This document shows, piece after piece, positions 12,245-22,859 of a stretch of DNA of 64,000 bases. Under the pieces are notes generated by a model. That model saw only the letters and a program-made list of their open reading frames with translations, had not been told where the DNA came from and searched no databases. Position 1 is the stretch's first letter. Every line of letters starts with the position of its first letter. Made by a program: the position numbers and the translations under genes. Source of the stretch: Strigops habroptila. Taxonomy: Eukaryota > Chordata > Aves > Psittaciformes > Psittacidae. The stretch covers positions 161,569 to 225,568 of the forward strand of contig NC_044297.2 in the NCBI RefSeq assembly GCF_004027225.2, in the 5' to 3' direction.

Positions 12245-12810
12245 TGTCGTGGTTTGAGCCCAGCCGGTAACTCGGAACCATGCAGCCACTTGCTCACTCC
12301 CCCCTTCTTCCTCCCCCCGCTCCCAAAGGGATGGGGAGGAGAATCGGAAGAAAGTAAGTCCCACGAGTTGAGATAAGAGCAGTCCAGTAACTAAGGTATA
12401 ATACAAAACCACTACTGCTACCACCAATGATAATACTGATTAGTGAAATAACAAGGGGAGAGGATACAATTGCTCACCACCCGCCGACCGATACCCAGCC
12501 CGACCCGAGCAGTGATCTGGGCCTTCCGGGTAACTCCCCCCGGTTTATATACTGGGCATGACGTGCCATGGTATGGAATACCCCTTTGGCCAGTTTGGGT
12601 CAGGTGTCCTGTCTCTGCTTCCTTCCAGCTTCCCCTCCCCCCTGGCAGAGCATGAGACTGAGAAACTCCTTGGTCGGAGTAAACATTACTTAGCAACAAC
12701 TAAAAACATCGGTGTTATCAGCGTTGTTCCCAGGCTGAAAGTTAAAAAACACAGCACTGCACCAGCTACTAAGAAGGAGAAAAATGACTGCTATAGCTGA
12801 ACCCAGGACA
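12245..12810 (-). mobile_element. Solo LTR of an avian endogenous retrovirus
   Basis: A 566 bp block begins TGTCGTGGTTTGAGCCC and ends ACCCAGGACA on the plus strand. The 5' TG and 3' CA of an LTR are therefore present in both readings, and the short inverted ends TGTC(C/G)TGG pair with each other. It resembles a solo LTR repeated many times in songbird genomes. Read on the minus strand it has a TATA-like CCAGTATATAAACC near 12545. No gag, pol or env lies beside it, so it is a solo LTR. No clear target-site duplication is seen. Exact family (ERVL-like or ERVK-like) cannot be settled by eye. It looks nearly whole and therefore fairly young compared with its surroundings. Confidence 0.8.
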
Positions 12811-13094
12811 GGGGAGCAGACTTGACAAGGAATTGTTTTGCTCCGAGAAGTGAGAGCAATTGCAGGCACTGGCTAGGGGATGGCTCTGGCACCTTATCCG
12901 CATGGGTGATGCCCTTGTAGAGCCATGCCCATGCAGGGATGCTCAGTGCCCCTGTGCCACGCAGCAGGGCTGGGTGGGGAGCCCCTGGGGAGCTGCCACA
13001 GCATTACTGCCAAACCCTGCAAGCACCAGCCTGCTGAGGCAAGAGCAGTTCCTCTGCTGCTTCCCGTCTTGGTGTCTTGGTAGGGAGAACAAGG
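12811..13094. other. Intergenic
   Basis: A short stretch between the LTR and a CR1 fragment. Nothing is recognised in it. Confidence 0.4.
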
Positions 13095-13193
13095 GCTTGT
13101 AGGGACAGGAAAAGGGTGAATGGCTTTAACCTGCCAGAAGGGAGGTTGAGAATAGATATTAGGAAAAAGTTCTTGCCTCTGAGGGTGGTGGGC
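13095..13193 (+). mobile_element. CR1 LINE internal 3' scrap
   Basis: The sequence GGGACAGGAAAAGGG, ATGGCTTTAA, GAGGTTGAGAATAGATATTAG, AAAGTTCTTGCC and GAGGGTGGTGGGCAG follows the order of the region just before the CR1 terminus. The CR1 3' end is missing, because sequence homologous to the HSF5-like exon starts immediately after it. The junction therefore marks the left edge of a rearranged segment. Confidence 0.75.
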
Positions 13194-14135
13194 AGATCTT
13201 CTGCCACTGGGGAGTCAGCTGGCAGCTCTGACTCCTGCAGACACGTAATTTCTGACGGAAGCAGATCAAGCATTAACTTCTGCAGAAGGCTGTGAAGGAG
13301 AACTTCTTTTTGTAAGCTACACCAGTGCGTCCACAGAAAGAGCTACTGCTGCTGCTGAAATGGTGCAATACTCTGTGGCCACACGGGCAGCCCCTGAAAT
13401 AAAGAGAGACCTGGATCACTGTCCAGCTCAACTCTCCGAAATATTTGTTCTTGAAGGAACTGTTTGGTGCAGAGTAGGTAAGGGCCAGTGTCTAGCCAAT
13501 TGCTAGCCTCATGCTAACATGAGGCCTTGTCAGCAAAATTCATGCTATACGCACAGACAGTACATTTCCAAGAACAAGTGCCACAGTGCAGTGGGTATCC
13601 TGCAGGAGAAGGAGGCATGTTGAGGGGTACTGGCTCTCCCCAGAGTGTTCAGTTTCTCTGTTTCTCTGTTTGCACAGGCCTTTTGGACTGTTATGAAAAA
13701 TTTGAAAAGGATGTGTTTGTATTTCTATTAATGTGCACAGGCATTGCCTTTTGTATATTTTAAACTGAGTAACAAGAGACTCAAGGTGGAGACTGTGAGT
13801 TTTTGGAATTGCTGATAACTCGTTGGCAAATGTTATGACCTTTGTCTTCTGGAAAGTCACAAGTTGTGAAAGGCTTTCTTTCACCATACTAGAAGGAAAC
13901 CCTGCAGGCTCTGAACTATCCTTCATCTTTAGGGTAAGGGTATTGATTTTATAGGATATTTGCAGAAGAAATTAATACTCTAGAACAGGTGATAATGAAA
14001 AAGTCTTTCTATCTACAGGTAAACTCCACGTGCTTATCTTTGGTCCTTGACTTCCTCATGGGAACAGAACTACCACTTGGTTGGTGGCTTTTTTCTTTCT
14101 TTTTTTTACCCTACAGATTTTTGCCATTGCAGATG
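13194..14135 (+). pseudogene. HSF5-like gene fragment, copy A (partial, intron-containing)
   Basis: This segment aligns by eye with 20.84-21.92 kb (copy B) along its whole length, including intron-like sequence and the TTTTTTTACCCTACAG acceptor-like end near 14118. It is therefore a genomic duplicate. The coding part (13200-13470) reads ALTSAEGCEGELLFVSYTS and ends EIFVLEG before a GTAAGG donor-like site. This corresponds to the C-terminal half of heat shock factor 5, a germ-cell transcription factor of vertebrates. The start of the exon is cut off by a CR1 scrap, and an in-frame stop (CCTGCAGACACGTAA) lies near 13244. Around 13370-13420 its frame stays open where copy B is shifted. Not expected to be functional. 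Confidence 0.65.
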
Positions 14136-14805
14136 GATTTCTGGCAGCAACAGTTCTTGTGCCTCTGAACGGTTGGTGTTAGGTCTTCTTGTGGTGAAGG
14201 TGAGGGTTAATTTCCAGCAACAGGTGCTGGAAATCCATCCAGAACAAGATTGGGATATGTTCATTCCTGCCTTAATTCCTCACTCTATTTCTCAAGACTC
14301 TTTACTGACTGACCATGGCTGGGAAGAGAATGACCACGTACAACACTGAAGGAAAAGAAGAGGTGATGGTTATGTAAAACTGGAGTTTAGAATTACATGG
14401 AGCAAGGAATTCCTTCAAGCTCCCAGAGCTCGAGGAGAGGTAGCCCACTGATCAGAGAAATTTCTGGATAAGGGGAAGGATAACAACTAACTTCAGAAAG
14501 AGGAGGAAAGCAGGTGTAATTCTGTCAGGAGGAACAAGACAGAAGACAATTGTGTTTCACAGAAACGTGGCTCATGATAATACTAAAAATCACCCCGAGA
14601 CAGGAGACCCTTGCCTCCAAAGACCCTTACTGATGGGACTTGTCGTCGCCCCTGAGGATCACACAACTTGCTTTCCCTGAGAGCCCACTAGGCTACAACC
14701 GCCCCCGGAGCGCAGTAGCACTCGCAGCAGCCAGCTGCACCCGCCTGGTAAGGCAGGCGAGGAGTGTGCTGTGCCAGCACAGAAGCAGCCACAGGTTGAG
14801 CTTTT
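14136..14805. other. Intergenic, no gene recognised
   Basis: After copy A diverges from copy B, no gene, satellite or mobile element is recognised up to the first G/T-rich tract. Confidence 0.4.
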
Positions 14806-14960
14806 GGGCCCCGCTTTGCTTTTGGATTTGTTTTTGGGTTGGTTTTGGTTGGTTTCCTTTTTATTTTGGTTGTTTGTTTTCATTTTGCTTTTTTGACCAG
14901 GTTTTGGGTTTTGGTTTCAGTTGCTTTGCATTTTGGTTCATGCCCCTATTTCTTTCAGAC
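14806..14960 (+). repeat. G/T-rich low-complexity tract, first copy
   Basis: The plus strand is dominated by TTTTGG and GGTTTT runs and ends in a pyrimidine stretch CCCCTATTTCTTTCAG that looks like a splice acceptor. A second tract with the same layout lies at 15235-15386, so the two may be a decayed tandem duplication. Confidence 0.6.
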
Positions 14961-15234
14961 CCAGATCCTCTTCGTTAGCAGCTCGCTTTGGTTTCTGCTC
15001 CGGGTTTAGCTGCAGCTCACAGACAACTCTGACCAGTTTGAGCTCCCAGTCGCTGCCAGGAGCTGACTGTGCCACGTCTGTCCTGCACAGGGATGGACGG
15101 AGGAGCCACAGATTGTGGACTATAAAGCCTCGAGAATCAGCCGGGCTGTTGCGCCAACACTGCTGCTGCCCTGCGTCTGCCTGTCCACGATGCTGAAAGG
15201 AGAGCTCAGCTCCAGCTTGGGCACGGCTCCAGGT

Positions 15235-15400
15235 CGGGTGTTTGAGCCCCCCCTTTTTTTGGGGGGGCAAGGTTGTTTTGAGGTTGTGTTTGGGTTTGGG
15301 TTGGGTTGGGATTGTGTTTCTTGTTAGAGTTGGTGTTTGGTTTTGGGATTTGGTTTTTGATTTGGTTCAGGTTCCCTTTTCTTTCAGCCACAGCTCCTGG
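15235..15400 (+). repeat. G/T-rich low-complexity tract, second copy
   Basis: After a C7T7G7 stretch near 15247-15268, the plus strand runs as GGGTTTGGGTTGGGTTGGG-like sequence and ends TTCCCTTTTCTTTCAG near 15386. Four close G-runs make G-quadruplex formation plausible on this strand. No coding frame follows convincingly. Confidence 0.6.
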
Positions 15401-15800
15401 ACATCTCCAGTTCAGTTTTGGCTCCAGCGCATTTACAGTTCCTGTTAGTTTGTGCTCTTGATTCAGGTCCAGCTAATGGATGGCTTCAGTTTCTGGTCGT
15501 CGTGGCTCCAGCTCATTTGCAGCTTCAGGTGGTTTCTTCTCCTCTAACAGCTCTTTTTTTGCAGCTCCAGCTCACTTATGGCTCGGGCTCTACAGCAGCC
15601 TCAGATCTCTCTTTAAGCTCTCCTGTTTTTCAGGTCCAGCCATGAATGGTTCTAGTTCCATTGTAGCTGCAGGTCATGTCCAGCTTCAGCGCCATTTGGT
15701 GCTTCATCCCCTCCTCAGCTCCAGCTCCTTGGTGTCCAGGAGCTCCCCAGCTCTGGCTCCAGCCAGTTACAGCTTCTGCTTTTGAACTGAGCCTGGTCAT
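15401..15800 (+). repeat. Degenerate CAGCTCCAGCTC-type repeat
   Basis: Short imperfect copies of a motif close to CTCCAGCTCATTTGCAGCT recur every few tens of bases, with interspersed TTTTTGCAG and TTTTTCAG steps. The open frames across it are serine- and leucine-rich and look like by-products of the repeat rather than a gene. Confidence 0.45.
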
Positions 15801-16149
15801 AAATGAGTCACTGTCACGACATGTAGATGAATGTGATGTGTCATAATTGCTCACTGTCCAGCCCTGAGATAAAGAGTATCCAGGACTCACTTGGTGGTTG
15901 TGCATGCTTCATGTCAAGAAAGATTTGGAACCTAAACCTACTGAAAAGCACCCCTCCAGAGGGTGTCCACTTGCCAGCTCACCCCTCTCTCATAGCCCAA
16001 CACCTCCCAGCCAGGCCCTAGCTTTGAGCCCAGAGACGCCCAATGGGTGCTCATTTCTGAGCTCAAAGATACAGGACCCAGGCTCTGGCCCAGACCCAGC
16101 AAACGGTGCCGGGACTGTATTCTGTGGCCCAGAAATGCCAGAGATGGCT
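15801..16149. other. Intergenic
   Basis: A short stretch leading into the minisatellite. No gene is recognised. Confidence 0.4.
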
Positions 16150-16980
16150 TTGGTTTGAAGGTGGATCCCACTACCCCATGCCATGGTTTTGAGGTGGTTT
16201 TAGGGTTCAAGGTAGGGTCCACCACCCCTTTCTATGGTTTTGGGGTGGTTTTGAGGTGTTTTCAGGGTTCAAGGTGGGTTCCATCACCCCATGTCATGGT
16301 TTTAGGGTTGTTTTGGAGTGGTTTGGAGTGATTTTCGTGTGCAAGGTGGGTTCCACCACTGCATGCTGCAGTAATGCGGTGGTTTTGGGGTGCTTTTAGG
16401 TGGGTGCAAGGTAGGTTCCACCACCCCACGCCATGGTTTTAGGGTGGATTTAAGGAGTTTTGGGGTGTTTTAGGGTGTTCTAGTGTATTTTGGGGGCGTT
16501 CTGGGGTGCTTTGGGGTGCTTTAGCGGTGGCTTGGGGTGGTTTTAAGCTGCAAGGCGGGTTCCACCACCCCGCGCCATGGTTTTGGCATGGGTTTAGGGT
16601 GGTTTTAAGTGTTTTAAGGTGTTTTCAGGGTGGTTTCTGTGTGGTTTTGGGGTGGTTTGGGGTGATTTGGGGATTTTTACTGTGTTCTTAGGATACAAGG
16701 TGGGTTCCCTGGTTTTAGGTGGTTTAAGATGTTTTTTGTGTGGTTTTGGAGTGTTTTAGTGTGTTTGGGGGGTGTTTTGGGGTGTTTGAGGGTGTTTTGG
16801 GGTGATTTGGGGGTGTTTTGGGGTGATTTGGAGGTATTTTGGGGTGTTTGAGGGCGTTTTGGGGAGGTTTAGAGTGTTTTGGGGTGATTTAGGTGTTTTG
16901 GGGGGTTTTAGTGTGTTTTGGGGTGTTTGAGGGTGTTTTGGGGTGGTTTAGGGTGCTTTAGGGGCGGTTCTGGCTCCAGC
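16150..16980 (+). repeat. G/T-rich minisatellite
   Basis: Imperfect units contain AAGGTGGGTTCCACCACCCC, then CATGGTTTT and GGGGTGGTTTTGAGGTG. The AAGGTGGGTTCCA landmark recurs near 16158, 16219, 16278, 16349, 16411, 16553 and 16700. From 16740 the array degrades to TTTTGGGGTGTTTGAGGG-like steps of about 20-25 bp. It stops about 30 bp before the AP-1 sigma-like exon, so it would be intronic if that exon is part of a gene. It is strongly strand-asymmetric, with G-runs on the plus strand. Confidence 0.9.
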
Positions 16981-17007
16981 TCTCCCCAATCCCTGCTGCC
17001 CCCCCAG

Positions 17008-17116
17008 GTACGCCAACCTGTACTTCTGCTGCGCCATCGAGGGGCAGGACAGTGAGCTCATCATGCTGGAGCTCATGCACAGCTACATGGAGCTGCTCGA
17101 CAAGTACTTCGGCAGC
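17008..17116 (+). CDS. Orphan internal exon of an AP-1 complex sigma subunit (sigma-adaptin)
   Basis: A 109 bp exon is bounded by CTGCTGCCCCCCCAG and GTGAGTGCC. It reads [14 protein letters not shown], then [20 protein letters not shown] and GS. Sigma-1 adaptins have R[34 protein letters not shown] at the same place, so this is the central longin-type exon of a small clathrin-adaptor subunit that sorts cargo at the trans-Golgi and endosomes. It starts with the third base of a codon, as expected if an Arg or Lys codon is split upstream. It has no stop or frameshift. It differs at several conserved positions: EGQDSEL for EDQDNEL, and SYM for RYV. No other sigma exon (the following VCELDIIFNFEKAY exon, or the first MMRFMLLFSRQGK exon) is found within the window. 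It could be one exon of a divergent AP1S gene with minisatellite-swollen introns, an exon isolated by rearrangement, or an assembly join. Confidence 0.75.
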
Positions 17117-17117
17117 G

Positions 17118-18005
17118 TGAGTGCCACCAAGGGGGGGACACTCCCAGGGGCACCCCCAGGGGCAGTCCAGGGCCACCGGCATCACCCCAGGGCCACCTAA
17201 AGGACAGCCCAGGGTGATACTGTGGGTGCTTGGCCAGCTTAAAGTCACCCCAAAGCCATCCCAGGGCCACCAGCATCCCCTCTGGGCCACACTATGGGTG
17301 CTTGGCCATCCTAAGGTCACCCAAAGCCACCTTGGGCCACCCAAGGGCTACCCCAGGGCCACCAGCATCACCCAAGGGCCACTCCATGGCCATCCTGAGG
17401 TCACCCCAAAGCCATCCCAGGGCCCACAGAACCACTCCAGGGTCACACTGTGGGTGCTTGGCCATCTTACAGTCACCCCAAAGCCACTTTGGGCCACCCC
17501 AGAGCCACACTGTGGGTGCTTGGCCATATTAAGGTCATACTAAAGCCACCCTAGGGTCACACTACGGGCACTTGGCCATCCTGAGGTCACCCCAAAGCCA
17601 CCCCAGGGCCACTAGAACCACCCAAGGGCCACCTCAGGCCATGCTGTGGGTGCTTGGCCACCCAGAGGTCACCCCAAAGCCACCTTGGGCCACCCAAGGG
17701 CCACCCGAGGGCCACACTATGGGTGCTTGGCCATATTAAGGTCACCCCAAAGCCACTTTGGGCCACCCCAGGGCCATCCTAAGGTCACCCCAAAGTCACC
17801 CCAGGGCCACCATGACCACCGCAGCACCATGCTACGGGTGCTTGGCTGTCCTGAGGTCACCCCAAGGCCACTTTGGGCCACCCTAGAGCCACACTATGGG
17901 TGCTTGGCCATATTAAGGTCATACTAAAGGCACCCCAGGGTGACACTATGGGTGCTTGGCCGTCTTAAGATCACCCCAAAAGCCATGGGACCACACCAAG
18001 CTCCA
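17118..18005 (+). repeat. CCACCCCAGGGCCA-type minisatellite
   Basis: Repeated units contain TGGGTGCTTGGCCAT, CTGAGGTCACCCCAAAGCC and CACCTTGGGCCACCCCAGGGC in varied combinations. The GGTGCTTGGCC landmark recurs near 17225, 17287, 17452, 17515, 17649, 17721, 17838, 17898 and 17951, giving steps of about 55-115 bp. The array starts within a few bases of the donor site of the sigma-adaptin-like exon. The collagen- or proline-like frames through it are repeat artefacts. Confidence 0.9.
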
Positions 18006-18900
18006 TCCCATGGGCAAGGGACCACCTGTGCATCCATGTATGTTTGCAGGTCATAGAATGTTCTTCTGAAAGATGTCCAGTTTTCATCCTAAAGTGGCTC
18101 AGAATGAGCTTTTGAAATAACACGAGTCAGACACGTGTCTCGTGCTGCTGTGGAAGGATGTCCACTAGCTCGCTCTGTATTGTTTAGCTCCCGTGTTTGT
18201 TGCTCCAAACTGGACAAAAGTTCATCAACTTCATAGTAAAAAGGGCAATAGGTATAGATACTAAAATCCATATTGGTCATTGTAGAAACTGTCTGGTGAG
18301 GAATCCCATGTAGGTGTCAGGCACTGCAAAGAAATCAGACTTGGCCTTCTCAAGTTATACTTGTAACATTTAATTAATGTAAACATTGGCTTAGATTTGA
18401 TTTCATCAAGGATTTCTCTCTCTCCCAGAAGGACTGCAGATTTTAAAGATTATCTGTCCTGCAAATAATGCCTTTACTTGTAAGTTGTCTCTGCATGTCA
18501 CCAAAGACTAATACCTGCAGAATACTGCTTCATCTACAGAGCTGCTTTTGGGAATAAGATGGCAGTTTTGTTTCCGTGTGTGTGTGAACATCCAGGCCCT
18601 TCCTGTGTGAATCCACTTTCTGGGGTATGTTGTGATGAAACATTCAAGCAGCCAAATCAAAAAGGTGATATTAAGACACAGAAGACTGTTTATGAAGTTT
18701 TTCTCTGTGTGTAGGTCAATTTTACGATACATATTTTTAATCCATGTACACATACTTTAGAATAAATATGTTTTAAGGTGAAGAAATCAGTCTTACAATC
18801 AGTGGGGAGGTCATAATACATTTCTGGCATTTAGCTCACTGAGTGATTACTGCAGTGTTTAATCCAAGTAAGCAATAGAAGTGTGCACACTGGACACCGG
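18006..18900. other. AT-rich flank, no gene recognised
   Basis: I see no convincing exon, repeat array or mobile element here. It may be an upstream intron or flank of the HSF5-like copy B. Confidence 0.4.
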
Positions 18901-18914
18901 TTCCGGCAGTCTGA

Positions 18915-21900
18915 TCGCTGTGTTTGAATTCTCCAGCCACGCTGCAGTGTTGTTCACCCCTCACCCAGGGAGAGCCTCTGACTGCCAGCGTCAGCGCTGC
19001 GGCTCCGGCGTACACCGACTGCGGCTTTGTGCAGGTGAGTGCAGCGCACGGAGAGGAGGGGGAAGCGGAGAAGACCCCGCACATGGACTGCAGGGTTCTG
19101 GGCTTGTGGCAGGAAGGAGAGAAGTTTGGAAATGGATCTGCTTGAGAAAGAGAAAGTAACGTGGTTTCCCAATACCCACTTCAAAACACCACTGAACATG
19201 AAAGGGGCAGTGCTGTCATGCAGGTAAGATGTCAGGGCAGCAGCATCGTGGGTGTCCTCATCGCTGGGGAGTTTTTTTACTGTAAAAGTGTTATGTTTGA
19301 CTGCACCAGAATTCGCTTTAGTTCACAAGTCTCCGTTTATCTTTGAAGAATGTCCTTGCCTGCACAAAAGGAGATTCTTTAATATTAAGGAAAAACTAGG
19401 AAGCAACTCCACTTTTCTGTCCCAGACAGCTTGCGGCAGTCCTGAGTTTCGTTGGATGAATGAGAAAAACTAAGGTGACTTTTGGAATGGGCACCACCTC
19501 AGAAATGTCCTATTAATGAGAACTCCAGTACTTCCTGTCAATGCTTTCTAGAATTCTGGTGGAAATTGCACCTTATTGGGTGGCCTGGCTTATCAAATAG
19601 CAAAAGAACCTCAATACAAATGCCCGGGCTTCCTTTTACATTCCAGCAGCATGCAGATATTTTTTATTATTTTCCTCACAGAGGACAAGCAAAGCAAGTT
19701 CTGCTTGTGTGTGTTGAAAAAGGGTTGACCTATGCAAGCCTGATCATCTCGTTTCTTGTCTTGCAAATATCAACCTTTTTTCCTTTATGCATGTTTTTCT
19801 TTTTCAATATGAGCTTACCCGAGCTGGGCAGGTTATGGCCCGGATAACATGTTGCTATAAGGCTAGAAATAGCCAACAGCCAGTTGTGCAATTGATAGGC
19901 CGGTGTTTATTTTTCATGCAGCGCATCTTTGTCCTCTCACTTCCATTGTGAGCTGCTTCTCTCTCCAGCACATGAGGATCAGTGTGAGTGATGGGAAGTC
20001 ACAATCACATAAGTTCTCATCTCAGAAGGCTGAGATCAGTGTCTGGGATAGAAAATGGTCCCAGAGGATTCATCAGGGGGGGCGGTGTGGCTAGATTGAA
20101 AGTTAATAGGAATACGCTGTCCAAAGGGTCTAGTAAAAATCAGTTGCTTGGAGAAGCAAGTCCATGGAGTCAGAAGAGGTGGACTGGTTACTTAAGCAGT
20201 AAGTGGCCTGGTAACTTACTGGTTAACCACTTCCTGGTTAGTGGTTGCTTGGATTATGCAGCTGCGGCCAGGGATCTGCCAGTGAAAAGGTGCTGGTGCA
20301 TCTGGGCAGAGACTGGTGGAAGGTCCCCTGCATGTGAGCAGCCCAAAGGCAAGCAGGGGTGTAAAAAAACAGTGCTGCCAGGTCAGTCCCTGGCTGCCTC
20401 TGAGCAGGACAACACGAGTATTGTACACTTCCCCAAGCTTCTGCTGAGGGATGCAGCATTGATCATCCTGCCCTGCTTGTATATTGATCATCAGTAACCA
20501 CTTGCACAGCCCTCAGAAGCAGTAAAATCCATCATCCCTGACTGAAAATCATTGTGATTTTTTTGATAGAAGAGTTCCCTGATTTTGTTTCTCCCAGAGT
20601 CCTGCAGTGCAGCCACCTTCTGCAGCTGAATGCCTGCGCTCTGATGGTGCACATCGTGCGTCTGATGAAGAGAAGAATATGGAGGAATTAAGTTTTGAAG
20701 ACGTGTTTCAGTTTTTGAATGAGATGTGTGCGTCGTCCAGCACTGGTATAGTGACACTGGAACCTGTGGAGAGCGAGATGTCAACCCCTCAGTCTAACAG
20801 AAGTCACCCACAGCTGGTTGATAGTGGGAACAGTGACACACCTTCTGCTGTTGAGGAAAGTCAGCTGGCACCTCTGACTCCTGCAGCTGCAGACACATCA
20901 TTTCTGATGGAAGCAGCTCAAGCATTAACTTCTGCAGAAGGCTGTGATGGAGAACTTCTTTTTGTAAGCTACACCAGTGTGTCCATAGAAAGTGCTGCTG
21001 CTGCTGCTGAAATGGTGCAAGACTGTGACCACACAGGAAGCCCCTGAAGGACAGAGAGAACAACTGGATCACTGCCCAGACCCCTGAAATGTTTGTTCTG
21101 GAAGGACTGTTCAGTGCAGAGCAGGTAAGTGCTAAAGGGAGGTAAATGTCCCCAGGAATGGAGAGGTTTAGCTCCTCACTCATGAAATGTGAGTTCTGGG
21201 TGGTGAAGGTAGTGAACTAGAGACCTCCTTTCTCCTCCTAGTTTTTATGCCTAGGAGTTGTGTTTTGGATGTTAGACAAAGGCATTGCTAGCCAAAGGGT
21301 TTTCACAAGGCCTGGTTAGCAGTCCTCTTGTCATACACACAGACAGCACATTTCCAAGAACAAATAGCACAGTGCAGTGGGTATCCTGCAGCAGCAGGAG
21401 GTGTGTTGGGGTGTACTGGCTCTACCCAGTGTTCAGTGTTCAGTTCAGTTTCATTCTCATGGGCTTTTCGGACTGTTATGACACAACTTTGTCAAAGAAT
21501 GTGGTTGTATTTCTATTACTATGCACAGGCATTGCTTTTTGTATATTTAACACTAAGTAACGACAGACTCAAGGTGGAGACTGTGAGTTTTGGAATCACT
21601 GATACCTCATTAGCAAATGTGATGACCTTTTGTCTTCTGTAAAGTCACAAGTAGCAGTTGTCAAAAGCTTTTTTTTGCCATACTAGAAGGAAACACTGCA
21701 GGCTCTGAACAATCCTTCACCTTTAGGGTATTGATTCTATACGATATTTGAAGAAGAGATTCATACTCTAGAACAGGTGATAGTGAGAAGGTCTTTCTGC
21801 CTACAGGTAAACTCCAAGTGCTTGTCTTTGGGCCTTGACTTCCTCAGGGGAACAGAAATATCACTTGGTTGGTTGGCGGCTTTTTTCTTTCTTTTTTTAC

Positions 21901-22140
21901 CCCACAGATTTTTGCCACATGCCCATGGCAATGGACCAGGTCAGGAAATGGTTGCCTGCAAAATACATATGGAGCAGCAGCAGAGGGCTCCAAAAAGCAA
22001 GCAACACATTACGATTTGGTGTCTTAAAGATGGGAAGGGTAGAGCTGAGATTCCCACCCAGAAATGTGGCTGCGTGCACAGTTTTGCAAGGCACAGCTCT
22101 GTCAAGTTTTTTGAGCTGGATCTGATGTTACTAATACATG
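18915..22140 (+). pseudogene. HSF5-like gene, C-terminal exons, copy B (probably non-functional)
   Basis: Four segments follow the C-terminal half of heat shock factor 5 in order. Segment 1 (about 18921-19034) reads ATLQCCSP, YTDCGFVQ and ends in a GTGAGT donor. Segment 2 (20598-21124) has a CTCCCAG acceptor, opens SPAVQPPSAAECLR in phase with segment 1, continues FEDVFQFLNEM, VTLEPVESE and SQLAPLTPAAADTSF, and ends LFSAEQ before GTAAGT. Segment 3 starts at 21807 (NSKCLSLGLDF). Segment 4 starts at 21908 after a pyrimidine tract and contains MVACKIHMEQQQ. Order, phase and motifs fit remembered mammalian HSF5 (LQCCSP, AVFQIVDEL, VKVEPVEN, QLEPLTP, VACKQE). Segment 2 is shifted near 21000 relative to copy A and hits a stop at 21045. 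The DNA-binding domain exons are not in the window. This may be a decayed duplicate of a real HSF5 elsewhere. The attribution is from memory and not searched. Confidence 0.65.
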
Positions 22141-22859
22141 TTGGTGAGCGCCCCTGGATTTCTTCTAGCTTTACATGTTATTTAGCTTCTAACTTTACAC
22201 GTTATTTATAGCTTTATTTATAGCTATTGATATATATAGCAATAGTTGATCTTAAGGTTTGAAGAGCTGTGTTTGTGTCTTGATGTTAAGACAAAGGATG
22301 AAATCTTATTCCTAGAATTTTTTATTCTGAGCTGTGTTCTCAGCATTGCCGTCACCTCTGTAGTTTGGGAGCCATGTAGTGGGAACTATTAGTAGTGATA
22401 CCTCTTGCCTTTTCTCCTCAGAGAGCCAACCTATGGAGGAGACGTCCCCCCACATTTCCCCCTCCCCAGCAAGCTCTTTACAGCAGCATTTGAGAATTTC
22501 AAAGATTCTGAATCTCCTTTGAATCCCCTTGAAACCAACGTGCTCCTTTGGCTGGGAACCAGCATGTTGTTGCACATGGCTTAAGGGTAAACAACTCTCT
22601 CAGAATACCACCAAGAGATCTTCCCTGAGGCTGGACATTTCTGAGTGGCAGGGTGTGTGGGACAGTATGGGCAAGTACCTAGGCCAGTGGCATCTCCAGT
22701 GCTTTGGAACTTCAGCCCTGAACAAGTGCAGAACCCAGAAAAACTACTCCAATGGTTGGAAAAAGCATGGTCCTGGCAATAGCACAGAGGCAAAATCACC
22801 GCAACGTGCTGGGGCCTGGCCCATGCCCACCAAGCCCTGCTTAGCACTATCCAGTACTC

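Noticed and set aside
12241-12815. Target-site duplication around the solo LTR
   Set aside because: Bases before 12245 (ACTTTC) and after 12810 (GGGGAG) do not match, so no duplication could be claimed.
17120-18005. Proline/histidine-rich open frames as a secreted or collagen-like protein
   Set aside because: They are periodic products of a minisatellite and appear on both strands.
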